44,636 nt of DNA from CAZSVE01 sp964610175 (GTDB taxonomy: Bacteria > Pseudomonadota > Gammaproteobacteria > HK1), in NCBI GenBank assembly GCA_964610175.1, contig CAZSVE010000017.1, forward strand, positions 1 through 44,636, given 5' to 3'. The notes below the pieces were generated by a model, which did not search any database, was not told the DNA's origin, and worked only from the letters and a program-made list of their open reading frames with translations. A program made the position numbers and the translations under genes. Each line of letters opens with the position of its first letter. Position 1 is the first letter of the stretch. Below, in pieces: positions 1 to 8,559 of this stretch.

Positions 1-12
1 GCGACAACGGGG

Positions 13-36
13 AGGGGGTGGCTTTTGCCTCCCCCT
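13..36. repeat. GC-rich hairpin at window edge
   Basis: An inverted repeat with a run of G on one arm and C on the other, one T-T mismatch and a TTTT loop. No U-tract follows, so it is not a convincing intrinsic terminator. It lies just outside the larger dispersed repeat that follows. Confidence 0.4.
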
Positions 37-48
37 TACCCACTAGAT

Positions 49-224
49 CTTGTGCGTTCGGAGTTCCATCAAAACAAAAAGATTTCTCCCTTCGGTCGAA
101 ATGACAGGGGAGTTAAAATGACGATGCGTTCGTCGCCCCCCAGTTTGTTCCAACGCTGCCGGGGAGCCGGAAACCATCCCTAAACATTTGCGCGCTCATG
201 TCGATTGTCGAGGAGGAATTGCAT
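49..224 (-). repeat. Inverted copy of the 26.2-26.4 kb repeat
   Basis: The reverse complement of this stretch matches 26221-26398 almost base for base, with only scattered differences. It contains the last codons of the methyltransferase pseudogene found at 25565-26265 (ending FLLDNRHERANV here), the downstream spacer, and half of a palindromic dispersed repeat. The copy ends abruptly where the PIN fragment begins, so it marks a recombination breakpoint. Confidence 0.85.
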
Positions 225-225
225 A

Positions 226-582
226 AAAACCAAACACAACAATGTGATTGATGCAGCCTCTGCCGGAAATCCAAGTCTCGCGGCAGAAAGGTTAGAGTTG
301 CTCGATAGCATTCCGCTCCTGCCCCATGCACCTGAAGTCACGGCACTTGCCAACGAAATCATGTCGCTTGGTGTGCTACCCGAAAAAGCACAAGTCGATG
401 CTCTTCATATCGCGGCTGTCGCGCATTACCGAATGCAATACCTGCTGACATGGAACTGCAAGCATATTGCGAATGCAAAAATCCTCCCTCGCATTCATGA
501 TCTGCTCATGAAACTGGGCATCCCCATACCCATTATCTGCACCCCCGAGGAATTATTAGGCGATGATACAGAGAGTGGCTGA
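226..582 (+). pseudogene. N-terminally truncated PIN-domain (VapC-like) toxin
   Basis: The translation KTKHNNVIDAASAGNPSL onward matches the C-terminal part of PIN-domain nucleases, including the ERLELLDSIPLL segment, the DALHIA helix and LLTWNCKHIAN. Intact family members have about 150-160 residues and begin with an acidic active-site residue in the first strand. Here that N-terminal half is missing and the frame opens directly at the edge of the inverted repeat at 49-224, so the start used by gene callers lies in unrelated repeat sequence. It is probably inactive as an RNase because one or more of the metal-binding acidic residues are gone. It overlaps the small gene at 563 by 20 bases, the spacing expected of a toxin-antitoxin-like pair. 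Confidence 0.75.
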
Positions 583-772
583 TTCCATCATTGAAGAAAT
601 ACATCGGACTCGCGAGGAAATCTCGGAACGGTTTGGCGGCAGCATCGCGGCAATTGCCGAGGATGCGGCACGTCGCCAAGCAGCATCGAATCGTCCGGCG
701 TGGAAACCGGAGACGCCCAACGAATCGCTTCAGCCGACCCCGGATTCGCTACCGATCAGCCGAGCCGGCTGA
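563..772 (+). CDS. Small PIN-associated protein
   Basis: A 69-residue protein starting MIQRVADSIIEEIHRTREEI. Small proteins with the pattern 'D-I-V-E-E-I-H-x-x-R-x-E-I' and a helical core are commonly encoded beside PIN-domain proteins, and this one overlaps the PIN fragment. The first 45 or so residues look like that family. The tail (NESLQPTPDSLPISRAG) looks like read-through into dispersed repeat sequence, so the original C-terminus may have been replaced. An antitoxin role is plausible from context only. The partner is truncated, so the pair is probably non-functional. Confidence 0.5.
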   Translation: MIQRVADSIIEEIHRTREEISERFGGSIAAIAEDAARRQAASNRPAWKPETPNESLQPTPDSLPISRAG

Positions 773-790
773 GCTTTGTCGGGCTGCCGT

Positions 791-941
791 TTGGTTGCCG
801 TCCCGGGCGCACGGGTCCCGGCAATCCTTACCGGGATGACGGAGGAGATAGTTGCAAGCGCTTTCGTAAAAATTCACCACCCCCGTCATTCCGCCATGGA
901 TTGGCGGAACCCAGTCGCCGGGGATGGCTAAAAACCACCTC
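791..941. repeat. Two REP-like units, GGGATGACGG type
   Basis: Two short dispersed units. The first, near 791-842, carries GTCCCGGCAATCC then CCGGGATGACGG and can fold as TCCCGG/CCGGGA. The second, near 884-941, reads CCCGTCATTCCGCCATGGAT and ends in GGATGGCTAAAAACCACC. Related units occur at 5688-5745, 28973-29011 and 32651-32693. The remaining sequence up to the helicase gene holds a perfect 6-bp hairpin (CGAGGC/GCCTCG, 959-973) and no gene that I can support. Confidence 0.6.
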
Positions 942-1058
942 TTCATGCATCGAAGGTCCGAGGCAAAGCCTCGCCGCTGATTTCGTTCCGGCTAGCCATC
1001 TCGGGTCGTGGGGAATCGGAGCCGGAGAGTCCAGGCTAGAACTCTCGAATCGGGCCTT

Positions 1059-3008
1059 TCAGTAGATGTCCTCCAAAGACGAAATACCGCCGGAATAATC
1101 CGGGTCATAGCCATGGACCTCCCTTGTCACCAATTCATCGGGGACTTCCGACAGGAAATATTCCTCTCCTTCGGTGGGCCTGTTTTGTAGATAGAAGCCA
1201 CTTCTTCCATCCGCGGATCGGGTAATGAACAGTTCGTTTTTGGCCCTCGTCAAGGCCACATAGAGCACCCTCCTTTCTTCTTCCTCGGAATCGAGATCAC
1301 CGAAGCTGCGGCCATGGGGATAGGTACCCGGTTTTGCACTGGCGACGAAGCAGATGGGGGCCTCGGTTCCCTTGGCGCTGTGTACGGTGATCAATGAAAC
1401 GGCGTCGTCGCCTTGGCGCTTTTCCATTTCCGTGCTTGTCATGGGTTCCAGTGTGAACGCATTGATGAAGTCATCGATGGTTTCGTATTTCTCGGATACC
1501 GTGATCAGCAGTTTCAGGTCTTGATAACGAACATTCCATTTGTCGTATCTGTCTTTGAGAATTGATCCAATGGATTGTACGGTATTGGAAAGGCAGAGCT
1601 TTGGTGTGTTCCGCTCCGCATCGGTTCGGTGATAGGACCGGATGGCCCCATGGGTCTCGCCGAGTTTCCGGGACAAGACATCGATGGGTCTTGGGTCGTT
1701 TTTTTCGTGAAAGTCGTTTACCAGTCTGCTTGCCGTCTTCTCGCCGATCCTTGGCCATAGTTTCAGGAAACGCATCCAGGCCAGATCGTCTTTTGGATTT
1801 CTCACCACCCGCAAAAGGGATAGCACATCCCGGACATGGGCCGATTTCGTCAGGCTTATGCCACCGATGAAATAATAGGGAATGTCTCTTCGGAGGAATT
1901 CCGCTTCCAGGGGTTTTGCGTCGTATCCGGATCGGACCAATACCATGATATCGCTGAACCGAATATCTTCGTCCCTTTTTTCGAGGATCTTATCGGCGAT
2001 CCAATTGGTTTCTTCCTGTGCGCTGTCGAAATCGCACAGGATTGGCAGGGCTCCGCCTTGCTCCCGATGGGCCTTCAATCTATTCGGATAATCCAATGGG
2101 GATCGCTCCAACAACCAATTGGAGAGATCCAGTATTTCCTGGTAACTTCTGTAATTCAAAGAGAGTGGAAGGGTGACGCCGTTGCCGAATATCTTATCGA
2201 AATCATATACATGCTTGAACTCGGCTCCTCTGAATCGATAGATGGATTGCGCCGGGTCGCCGACACAGAATAATCTCACGCCTTCCGATGAAAAGTGTTT
2301 GAGAATGTCGAATTGCAATGGATTGGTATCCTGCATTTCATCCACCAACACTTCATCGAACAACCCGGTAATCGCCTTTCTGAGGTTGGGTTTCTGTCTC
2401 AAGGCATGGCTGAAATGCTCCAACAGATCATCGTAGTCGAGGTATCCCTTGATTTGCTTTTCCTGCTGGTATTTGAGGAGAATATCGGCGCACAGATCGA
2501 TGAAATAGCCACTTAGATCGGTGTGAGAAGAAAGATAGCTTTTCGCGTCCTGGCAGGTATTTCTGCTATAAGAATAATACCTTATCAGTTTCGCCGGTCT
2601 TGGAAATTCCCGGTTCAATTCCTTGTCGCGTTTGTCGATATATTGTCCCCGGACAAGACTCATCAAGGCATTCTGATCATCGGTGTCGATCATGGTGATC
2701 CCGAGAACGTCGAAGCTCTTGGGTATCTTTCCGATCGCCTCGAGACAAAAGGAATGAAACGTGCCGATTCGCATTTGGGTCGATATGGGACCCAATTCAC
2801 TGTGCAACCGGGATTTCATCTCGCGCGCCGCGCGATTCGTGAACGTCATCATCAATATCCGCGAGGCATCCAGGCCCGTTCGAACCAAATGAATGGCCCT
2901 TGCAATGATGGTTCGCGTTTTACCGCATCCGGCACCTGCCGTAACGAGGATATTCCTGGCCTTGCCATGATAGGTCACGGCATTTTTTTGTTGTTCGTTG
3001 AGTTCCAT
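1059..3008 (-). CDS. UvrD/Rep-family superfamily 1 DNA helicase
   Basis: ATP-dependent 3'-5' helicase of the UvrD/PcrA/Rep type, 649 residues. Visible motifs are Walker A AGAGCGKT (residues 24-31), motif Ia MMTFTNRAAREMK, motif II VDEMQDTN, motif III GDPAQSIYRFRGA, motif IV LNYRS, motif V ITVHSAKGTE and motif VI RRVLYVALTRAK. The start is supported by AGGGAGGA eight bases before the ATG. It is shorter than typical UvrD or PcrA (about 720), mainly at the C-terminus. It is divergent from the KAP NTPase gene with 264 bases between them, so the two may share a control region. No OLD nuclease (GajA) lies beside it, so it cannot be called Gabija. A housekeeping repair role and a defence role both remain possible. 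Confidence 0.92.
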   Translation of the reverse strand: MELNEQQKNAVTYHGKARNILVTAGAGCGKTRTIIARAIHLVRTGLDASRILMMTFTNRAAREMKSRLHSELGPISTQMRIGTFHSFCLEAIGKIPKSFDVLGITMIDTDDQNALMSLVRGQYIDKRDKELNREFPRPAKLIRYYSYSRNTCQDAKSYLSSHTDLSGYFIDLCADILLKYQQEKQIKGYLDYDDLLEHFSHALRQKPNLRKAITGLFDEVLVDEMQDTNPLQFDILKHFSSEGVRLFCVGDPAQSIYRFRGAEFKHVYDFDKIFGNGVTLPLSLNYRSYQEILDLSNWLLERSPLDYPNRLKAHREQGGALPILCDFDSAQEETNWIADKILEKRDEDIRFSDIMVLVRSGYDAKPLEAEFLRRDIPYYFIGGISLTKSAHVRDVLSLLRVVRNPKDDLAWMRFLKLWPRIGEKTASRLVNDFHEKNDPRPIDVLSRKLGETHGAIRSYHRTDAERNTPKLCLSNTVQSIGSILKDRYDKWNVRYQDLKLLITVSEKYETIDDFINAFTLEPMTSTEMEKRQGDDAVSLITVHSAKGTEAPICFVASAKPGTYPHGRSFGDLDSEEEERRVLYVALTRAKNELFITRSADGRSGFYLQNRPTEGEEYFLSEVPDELVTREVHGYDPDYSGGISSLEDIY

Positions 3009-3272
3009 CGGTAGTTCCTCCCTTTGAAATCAGTCGAAAATACCCTCGGTTCCATCGAGATTTCGACTGCCACATAGGATACCCCTTGTTTTATCAAAGG
3101 GATACGTCTTACGTGTAATCGAGATGTGTCGGATGAGAGACCAAGCGAAATATCATGCCTTCTTCAAAGATATATCTTTATCTGAACCAAGATCGTCCAA
3201 TTCAGTCCATTCTTCGACCACAGAGGCGGGAGTGCCGAATCCCACCGAACAACGCAGATCCTCATATACAAA

Positions 3273-5450
3273 ATGGAAAAAGAAAAATACTCCAGCGATT
3301 CGCCGGTACATGCCCGATCCGATGATCGTTTCTCCCGCTGGGCGTTTGCCGAAAGGATTGCCAAGGTAATCTCCGAGCGGCGTGACCCCGGCTCCCTCAC
3401 CATCGGGCTCTACGGACCGTGGGGCGATGGCAAGACATCCGTTCTCAACTTTATCGAGGCGGCGACCAAGAAAAATGATTCCGTGATCGTGGTCCGTTTC
3501 AATCCCTGGCTGTTCGGGAATGTCGAAAGCCTGTTGCCCGGATTTTTCAATGCACTTGCCAAGGCATTGAACACAGACCCGATCCTCGGGAAAGAAAAAT
3601 TGGGGAAAACTGTCCGGAAATTAGCTCCTGGCGTTGGTGGGGTTGCATCAATGGCAGGAATACCAGGGCTGGAAAGCATTGGAAAGGCTATGGGAACTCT
3701 TTTCCATGGACCGGATTTGATGGAACGGAGAAACCGCATCGAAAAGGCGCTGGAAAAGGCGAAAAAGCGCGTCCTGGTCATGATCGACGATATGGACCGT
3801 CTGGAAAAGGCGGAGATACAGGTGATCTTCAAGCTGGTCAGGCTCGTGGCCGATTTCAATTACACCGCCTACATCCTCGCCTTCGACAAGGAGATCATCG
3901 CGGCTTCCCTTTCGGAAAACTATTCCGACGCGCACGGAAAATCCGGCGAGCAATTTCTGGAAAAGATCATCCAGGTGCCACTGCACCTGCCGGCCATCCC
4001 GGTACGGGAGCTGCGAAGTTTCTGTTTCCAGGGCGTCAATGAAGTGCTTCGCATAGCCGAGATCGAGTTATCAGAGCAGCAGGTCCAGGCGTTCGTAGGG
4101 GACTTTACACGCGCCTTCGACGGGGATTTGACAACCCCGAGGAAGGCCCGACTGTACGGAAACATCCTGATGTTTTCTCTGCCGATCCTGAAGGGAGAGG
4201 TAAATCCGGTGGATCTCATGCTGCTGGAAGGGATGCGGGTCTTCGTCCCGGAATTGTATGAAACGGTTCGCAAAAACAAGGATACGTTTGTTGGCGCCTT
4301 TTACCATTCAATCCATTCCGACTCGGAACCGGAAAAGGCGCGAATCAAGGAGATGATCGACTCGGCCCTGAAACGCGCGGGCGCGAAGGACTCATCCGGC
4401 TATATCGAACTGCTGAAAAACCTGTTTCCGAAGATGCATGCGGTATACGGAAATATGCACTACAGAGATGATTGGGGTCAGAAATGGCATGAAGGACAGC
4501 GTATTTGCGCCGAAGGATATTTCGACCGTTACTTTGGTTATGCTGTGCCCAAAGGGGATTTCTCCGACACGAAATTGAATACTCTCATCGTCGATATTGG
4601 CGATGCGGAGGCTTTAACGCCGGAGAATAATCCGCTGGCTGCCGCCATCACCCCGGAAAACGCGGAGTCGCTGATACACAAATTGCGCATCAAGGCGAAG
4701 TCCCTGAACGCTGCCCAATCGGCATCCCTATCCCTTGCGGTGTCGCTTGCCGCCGATAAGTATCCGAACCCGGAAGGGATGTTTCTTGGGAGTACACCAC
4801 ATCAACAGGCCGCGATATTGGTGAGCAATCTGATTCAGAATATGGATAAATCCCGGCGGGTTTCCCAGGCAATCGAATGCATCAGATGTTCGCCGGAACC
4901 TGGTTTTCAGCTTGACGTTTTCAAGTTTCTGGAAAAAGGAGAAAAGGATAAACCCGAGAAGGATGCCTTTACCGAGGAAGAGGTGGATGTCATCGGAGAG
5001 GAACTGGCGAGGTGTCTCGAAGCATTCATCCAGGCGACGGATGATATAACAACGGATGCCACCCGTATTGCTTGGTATATTTCTTATATACTCGACGAAT
5101 ATTCCCGGAAACATGTTTTTGAACGACATATCCGCGAGGTGCTGAAAAGGGATAAATCGGCCATCATTCGATTGCTTGATGTTTATACCCGTAACTCCAC
5201 GGTTTGGGAAGGAGAATCAGGAGTACCGGTCCCACCGGATTTCGAACAGGATGAATACAATCGTCTCACCCGCATATTCGAACCGGAATTTATCCTATCC
5301 ACCATCGAATCCTACCTGGGTGAGCTTCCAACCGATCAGGAAGATTTCCCGCAAGCTCACGAACACAACGACAGGAGTATCCTGCTGGGTCAGTTTGTTT
5401 GGCTTCATCGCCGGGCATCGCCGAAGCAGCGTGATGAGGAGACTGAATGA
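3273..5450 (+). CDS. KAP-family P-loop NTPase
   Basis: A 725-residue protein with Walker A GPWGDGKTS at residues 48-56, the following VVRFNPWLF segment typical of KAP NTPases, Walker B VLVMIDDMDRL near 167-177, and ILAFDKEII near 205. Many KAP proteins carry membrane helices inserted in the P-loop domain. Here the segment between the Walker motifs is only weakly hydrophobic (GVGGVASMAGIPGLE), so this one is probably cytosolic. The C-terminal 400 residues are helical with no domain I recognise. The family includes PifA of plasmid F, which mediates phage exclusion, so a defence role is a reasonable guess. The exact function is unknown. The start was chosen as the first ATG of the frame; no strong ribosome site is visible. 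Confidence 0.85.
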   Translation: MEKEKYSSDSPVHARSDDRFSRWAFAERIAKVISERRDPGSLTIGLYGPWGDGKTSVLNFIEAATKKNDSVIVVRFNPWLFGNVESLLPGFFNALAKALNTDPILGKEKLGKTVRKLAPGVGGVASMAGIPGLESIGKAMGTLFHGPDLMERRNRIEKALEKAKKRVLVMIDDMDRLEKAEIQVIFKLVRLVADFNYTAYILAFDKEIIAASLSENYSDAHGKSGEQFLEKIIQVPLHLPAIPVRELRSFCFQGVNEVLRIAEIELSEQQVQAFVGDFTRAFDGDLTTPRKARLYGNILMFSLPILKGEVNPVDLMLLEGMRVFVPELYETVRKNKDTFVGAFYHSIHSDSEPEKARIKEMIDSALKRAGAKDSSGYIELLKNLFPKMHAVYGNMHYRDDWGQKWHEGQRICAEGYFDRYFGYAVPKGDFSDTKLNTLIVDIGDAEALTPENNPLAAAITPENAESLIHKLRIKAKSLNAAQSASLSLAVSLAADKYPNPEGMFLGSTPHQQAAILVSNLIQNMDKSRRVSQAIECIRCSPEPGFQLDVFKFLEKGEKDKPEKDAFTEEEVDVIGEELARCLEAFIQATDDITTDATRIAWYISYILDEYSRKHVFERHIREVLKRDKSAIIRLLDVYTRNSTVWEGESGVPVPPDFEQDEYNRLTRIFEPEFILSTIESYLGELPTDQEDFPQAHEHNDRSILLGQFVWLHRRASPKQRDEETE

Positions 5451-5464
5451 CACACATGGCAAGA

Positions 5465-5640
5465 ATGTGCGTGGCGCAAATCGCTGGCGGCCTTTGCCAA
5501 AATGCCGAGGTAATGGTAGTCGAAGATGGCAAGCAAGTATGATGTCTCTTTCTATCGGATACCGTGCTCGATGAACTGGAAGGTGGCAATCATTCGGACA
5601 AAGAAAAAGTCGTTGCGCCCTCGTATCGGGCATTTCGTCG
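5465..5640. repeat. Direct repeat, left copy, flanking cassette
   Basis: About 90 bases (from GCGTGGCGCAAATCGCTGGC to GCAAGTATGA) match 10131-10206 nearly perfectly in the same orientation, and homology continues patchily to TCGTTGCCGACA. In the right copy this sequence is the 5' part of the small reverse-strand gene at 9931-10239. Here the frame is broken and carries an extra ~70-base segment. The stretch 5451-5785 holds no intact gene. Confidence 0.85.
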
Positions 5641-5687
5641 TTGCCGACAGTTGGTAGGGCTTCCTATTCGACAGATGTTATTATCCC

Positions 5688-5745
5688 CATCATTTTGCCA
5701 GGGATTGGCAGAACCCAGTGCCAGGGGTGGCAAAAAAATCACACT
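5688..5745. repeat. REP-like unit
   Basis: CCATCATTTTGCCAGGGATT, then GGCAGAACCCAGTGCCAGGGGTGGC, resembles the unit at 884-941 (CCGTCATTCCGCCATGGATT with GGCGGAACCCAG). It can fold through TTGCCAGGGA/TGGCAGAA-type pairing. It sits between the left direct repeat and the dioxygenase gene. Confidence 0.5.
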
Positions 5746-5785
5746 TTGATCTTACACCCCTGACGGGACATTGAATGGGTAATGC

Positions 5786-6652
5786 ATGACCATGAAACAT
5801 TCCACTACTCTTTCCATTCATCAACTAAAACCTTTCGGGATAAAATTGACAAACGTCGATCTTGACGATCAAGAGCAACGTGACAGCATAAAGAAGCTCT
5901 TGTTTGAAAACGGCGTATTGCTAGTACCGGCTGATGGTGGCATTTGCCTTGGTGCCGACCCGATTCACACCGATGCGTGCATGTTGCAACTTGCACAGCT
6001 CTTCGGAGAACTCGAAAACCACCATCCGGTCAACAAGAGCAAGGATGCCGCAGGCAGAGTGCAAATTTTGGAAACCATGGGAAATACTGGAATTCCAGGC
6101 GATTCCTTTCTTTTCCACTCCGATATGAGCTGGCGGGCCGATCCCACAATCGCCAGCGTTCTGTCTGCAAGCATTTTGCCTCCTAATGGCGGCAATACCC
6201 GTTTTCGGAATGCCAATACGATGTATCTCCGTTTATCTCAGGAGCTGCGAGAGCAACTGCACCATCTTGATGCCCTGCATTCATTGAAGGAAGGTTATGC
6301 CCGGGTGAATCGATCCGGTGCCGTTCAGAAGGATGTGCAATCCATTCACCCTGCCGTCATAAAACATCCGGAAACGGGCCTTCCCCTTCTCTACCTAAAT
6401 CCGAACTTTACCGTGGCCTTGGTTGGAATGCCGGAACGGGAAAGTGAGGCACTTTTACAGCGCGTTTTTGAAGAGATCGATTTAACGGACGACGATACTC
6501 TGTCACACTCCTGGAGCCTTGGCGATACGGTCGTGTGGGACAATTTCGGGGTACAACATCAGGCTATGGCGGATTATCAGGAGCTGCGCCGAATGCATCG
6601 GGTGACGGTGCGTAAACCGGATTTAGAAATAGAGCGGTATACGGGAAAATAG
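5786..6652 (+). CDS. TauD/TfdA-type Fe(II)/2-oxoglutarate dioxygenase
   Basis: A 288-residue non-heme iron oxygenase. The metal triad is visible as H111-x-D113 (FHSDMSW) and H258 (GVQHQA), and the 2-oxoglutarate-binding arginine is probably R272 (MHRVTV). GGNTRF after the HxD motif is the usual co-substrate strand. The length is typical of TauD. Substrate cannot be read from sequence. The next gene, a methyltransferase, follows after 13 bases, and two more biosynthetic enzymes face it, which suggests hydroxylation or oxidative tailoring of a small amino-acid-derived compound rather than taurine use. ATG at 5792 is an alternative start. The region is bounded by a direct repeat. Confidence 0.88.
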   Translation: MTMKHSTTLSIHQLKPFGIKLTNVDLDDQEQRDSIKKLLFENGVLLVPADGGICLGADPIHTDACMLQLAQLFGELENHHPVNKSKDAAGRVQILETMGNTGIPGDSFLFHSDMSWRADPTIASVLSASILPPNGGNTRFRNANTMYLRLSQELREQLHHLDALHSLKEGYARVNRSGAVQKDVQSIHPAVIKHPETGLPLLYLNPNFTVALVGMPERESEALLQRVFEEIDLTDDDTLSHSWSLGDTVVWDNFGVQHQAMADYQELRRMHRVTVRKPDLEIERYTGK

Positions 6653-6665
6653 ATAGGTTTTCGTC

Positions 6666-7520
6666 TTGATAGAGCAAGATAACCGGTACGAGGAACAAGA
6701 GAGTCCAAAACGAGCAGCTATTTGCTACGATGAGGTGCGTCACCCTTTCGGGTTGCGGGAAATTCTGGGATTCGTTCGTCCGGGAGACGTGGTGTTAGAT
6801 GGTGGCTGTGGAACCGGACAACACGCTCGGTACGTGGCGACGGTAGCTGGTCAGGTAGTGGGGATTGATACGGACGCTGCACGTATAGCGATAGCAAAAA
6901 TGCATTGTCGTGACATGGATAACACGCATTTCGAAGTAGCTTCCGTCACGCAGCTTCCCTTCGAAGATAATTCTTTCGATGTGGTATTGCTAGCTCAAGT
7001 ACTCCACCACCTTAAGGGATGCGACACATCGAAGAGCGACGTTTTACGTCGCCAATGCAAGCAGTCTCTCATGGAAGCGAAGCGCCTACTCCGAGTTCGT
7101 GGACGACTCATACTCGTTACCACCTCTCGTGAACAGCGGCGCACGGCGTACTGGCACTTCAATCTATTTCCACAATCAGCGTGGGAACGTCTGGATCCCT
7201 GTTGGTCATTGACGGAAGATTCATGGTTTACTTCGATGGTACAGCAGCTAGCGTTCGTGGAGATTGGTAGCGCAGCACCTTCGGAATCACACTGGTTTGA
7301 CACCTATGCCGAACTCATGGTGCGTCGCGGGTTGGATTCGGGATGGCGGTCCACGGATGTGGCATTTAGCTTACTAAGCTCCGCCGAATTGGATCAATTC
7401 ATCAATAGAGTAAATACGATACTCGCGACGGGAATAGCAGGCGATCTGATGAAAGCGGTACGATTCGGTCGAACCTCACACGGTGAAGCTACTGTGCGTG
7501 CTTACGAGGTATTGCCATAA
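6666..7520 (+). CDS. Class I SAM-dependent methyltransferase
   Basis: A 284-residue protein with the SAM-binding motif VVLDGGCGTGQH (residues 42-53), acidic motif GIDTD, and LPFEDNSFDVVLLAQVLHHL (motif III/IV region), as in the Methyltransf_11 group related to UbiE and small-molecule methyltransferases. The start is a TTG, because no ATG occurs earlier in the frame before the conserved core. It lies 13 bases after the dioxygenase stop and is probably cotranscribed with it. The substrate is unknown. Its 3' end is duplicated (see repeat at 7498-7551). Confidence 0.87.
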   Translation: MIEQDNRYEEQESPKRAAICYDEVRHPFGLREILGFVRPGDVVLDGGCGTGQHARYVATVAGQVVGIDTDAARIAIAKMHCRDMDNTHFEVASVTQLPFEDNSFDVVLLAQVLHHLKGCDTSKSDVLRRQCKQSLMEAKRLLRVRGRLILVTTSREQRRTAYWHFNLFPQSAWERLDPCWSLTEDSWFTSMVQQLAFVEIGSAAPSESHWFDTYAELMVRRGLDSGWRSTDVAFSLLSSAELDQFINRVNTILATGIAGDLMKAVRFGRTSHGEATVRAYEVLP

Positions 7521-7551
7521 ATAACTACTTGTGTGCTTACGAGGTATTGCC
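7498..7551 (+). repeat. 20-bp tandem duplication at gene end
   Basis: GTGCTTACGAGGTATTGCCA occurs twice, 34 bases apart. The first copy forms the last codons of the methyltransferase (AYEVLP, then stop). The second lies just after it in the same frame phase and precedes the convergent gene. It looks like a small slippage or repair duplication. Confidence 0.85.
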
Positions 7552-7560
7552 AAATAGATA

Positions 7561-8559
7561 TCAAGCACCAGGTTTTTTCGCAGTCATGATAGCCAGGTGT
7601 GTGGGGACAGGGATTTCCCGTACATCTGTAAAACCAGCATCGCGTATCCAGCTTTCGACATCTCTGCCGTGCCAATCTCCGGCTTTCGGAGTAAAACACA
7701 ACTGCATGAACAAATTCATCATCGTATCCAGATAATGGCGTTCTTTTCCGTATTCCAGGCGCAGATAGTCCTGGATGATGACTAAGCCGCCAGGACGCAA
7801 AAAATCGAACGTACTTTGGAGAATCTGCCGATTCTCCGCTTCGGATTGCAGCACGAAAATCCCTGACATCAGGACCGTATCGTATTGTTTATCCAAACGC
7901 ACTTTATGCATATCCGCTTCAATCAAAGTAATCCGCGCCTCGAAACCGGCGTCCTTGACTAATCGACGAGCGATCCGCAAAGGTTCTGCCTGGTCCACGA
8001 TATCCACCTGTATCTGTGGGTAGGCTTGGCAAATCGCGATACTGTAACCGCCAGTACCACCGCCCAAATCAAGCAGAACATACTTATCGGTCAGATCGAC
8101 ATACTGCACAAGGTTATCACCTTGGCCGGTAAGCACACGATTATGCTGCCCCAACATGTAATCCGACCAGTATTGCCTTTCGGAAACGAAACCGCTCTCG
8201 AAAGGGAGTTCTGCACTGCCGTTGATCACCAATTCATCCAGTTTTGCCCAGGTATTCCAGTGATTAGTCAAGTGCATCATCAAATCGCCATAATAGGTAC
8301 TTCGATCCGGTTGCAGCCAAGTCAGGGCGAGTTCAGAGTTACGATAACGGTCACCATTCCTGGTCAGCAGGCCCAGTACGGTGCAAACATCCAGGAATGA
8401 TCCAACCCGTCTGGGGTTTTTGGCCTCAAGCTGGCGAGTGATCTGTTCGCAAGTCATGGCCCGCTCTCCCAGCAGGTGAAACAAATCAAGTTTAATCGCC
8501 GCCCTAAGAGTAGCAGAACGCCAATAGCTGATACCGATAGCATGTAGTTGCTCACGCAT
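7561..8559 (-). CDS. O-methyltransferase with dimerisation domain
   Basis: A 332-residue protein of the acetylserotonin/hydroxyneurosporene O-methyltransferase type (Methyltransf_2). An N-terminal winged-helix dimerisation domain (SATLRAAIKLDLFHLLGE) is followed by the SAM motif LLDLGGGTGGYS, acidic loop VDIVDQ, and PGGLVIIQDYL. An upstream ATG at 8580 exists, but ATG 8559 is preferred: GGAG lies seven bases before it and the ATG overlaps the decarboxylase stop by eight bases, indicating translational coupling. These enzymes methylate hydroxyls of aromatic or polyketide-like compounds, so it may act on the decarboxylase product. It converges with the gene ending at 7520. Confidence 0.87.
   Translation of the reverse strand: MREQLHAIGISYWRSATLRAAIKLDLFHLLGERAMTCEQITRQLEAKNPRRVGSFLDVCTVLGLLTRNGDRYRNSELALTWLQPDRSTYYGDLMMHLTNHWNTWAKLDELVINGSAELPFESGFVSERQYWSDYMLGQHNRVLTGQGDNLVQYVDLTDKYVLLDLGGGTGGYSIAICQAYPQIQVDIVDQAEPLRIARRLVKDAGFEARITLIEADMHKVRLDKQYDTVLMSGIFVLQSEAENRQILQSTFDFLRPGGLVIIQDYLRLEYGKERHYLDTMMNLFMQLCFTPKAGDWHGRDVESWIRDAGFTDVREIPVPTHLAIMTAKKPGA

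Noticed and set aside
959..973. Intrinsic terminator for the helicase gene
   Set aside because: There is a perfect hairpin, but no T-tract follows on either strand.
1059..5450. Gabija-like defence system
   Set aside because: The helicase is UvrD-like as GajB is, but the partner is a KAP NTPase, not an OLD-family nuclease.
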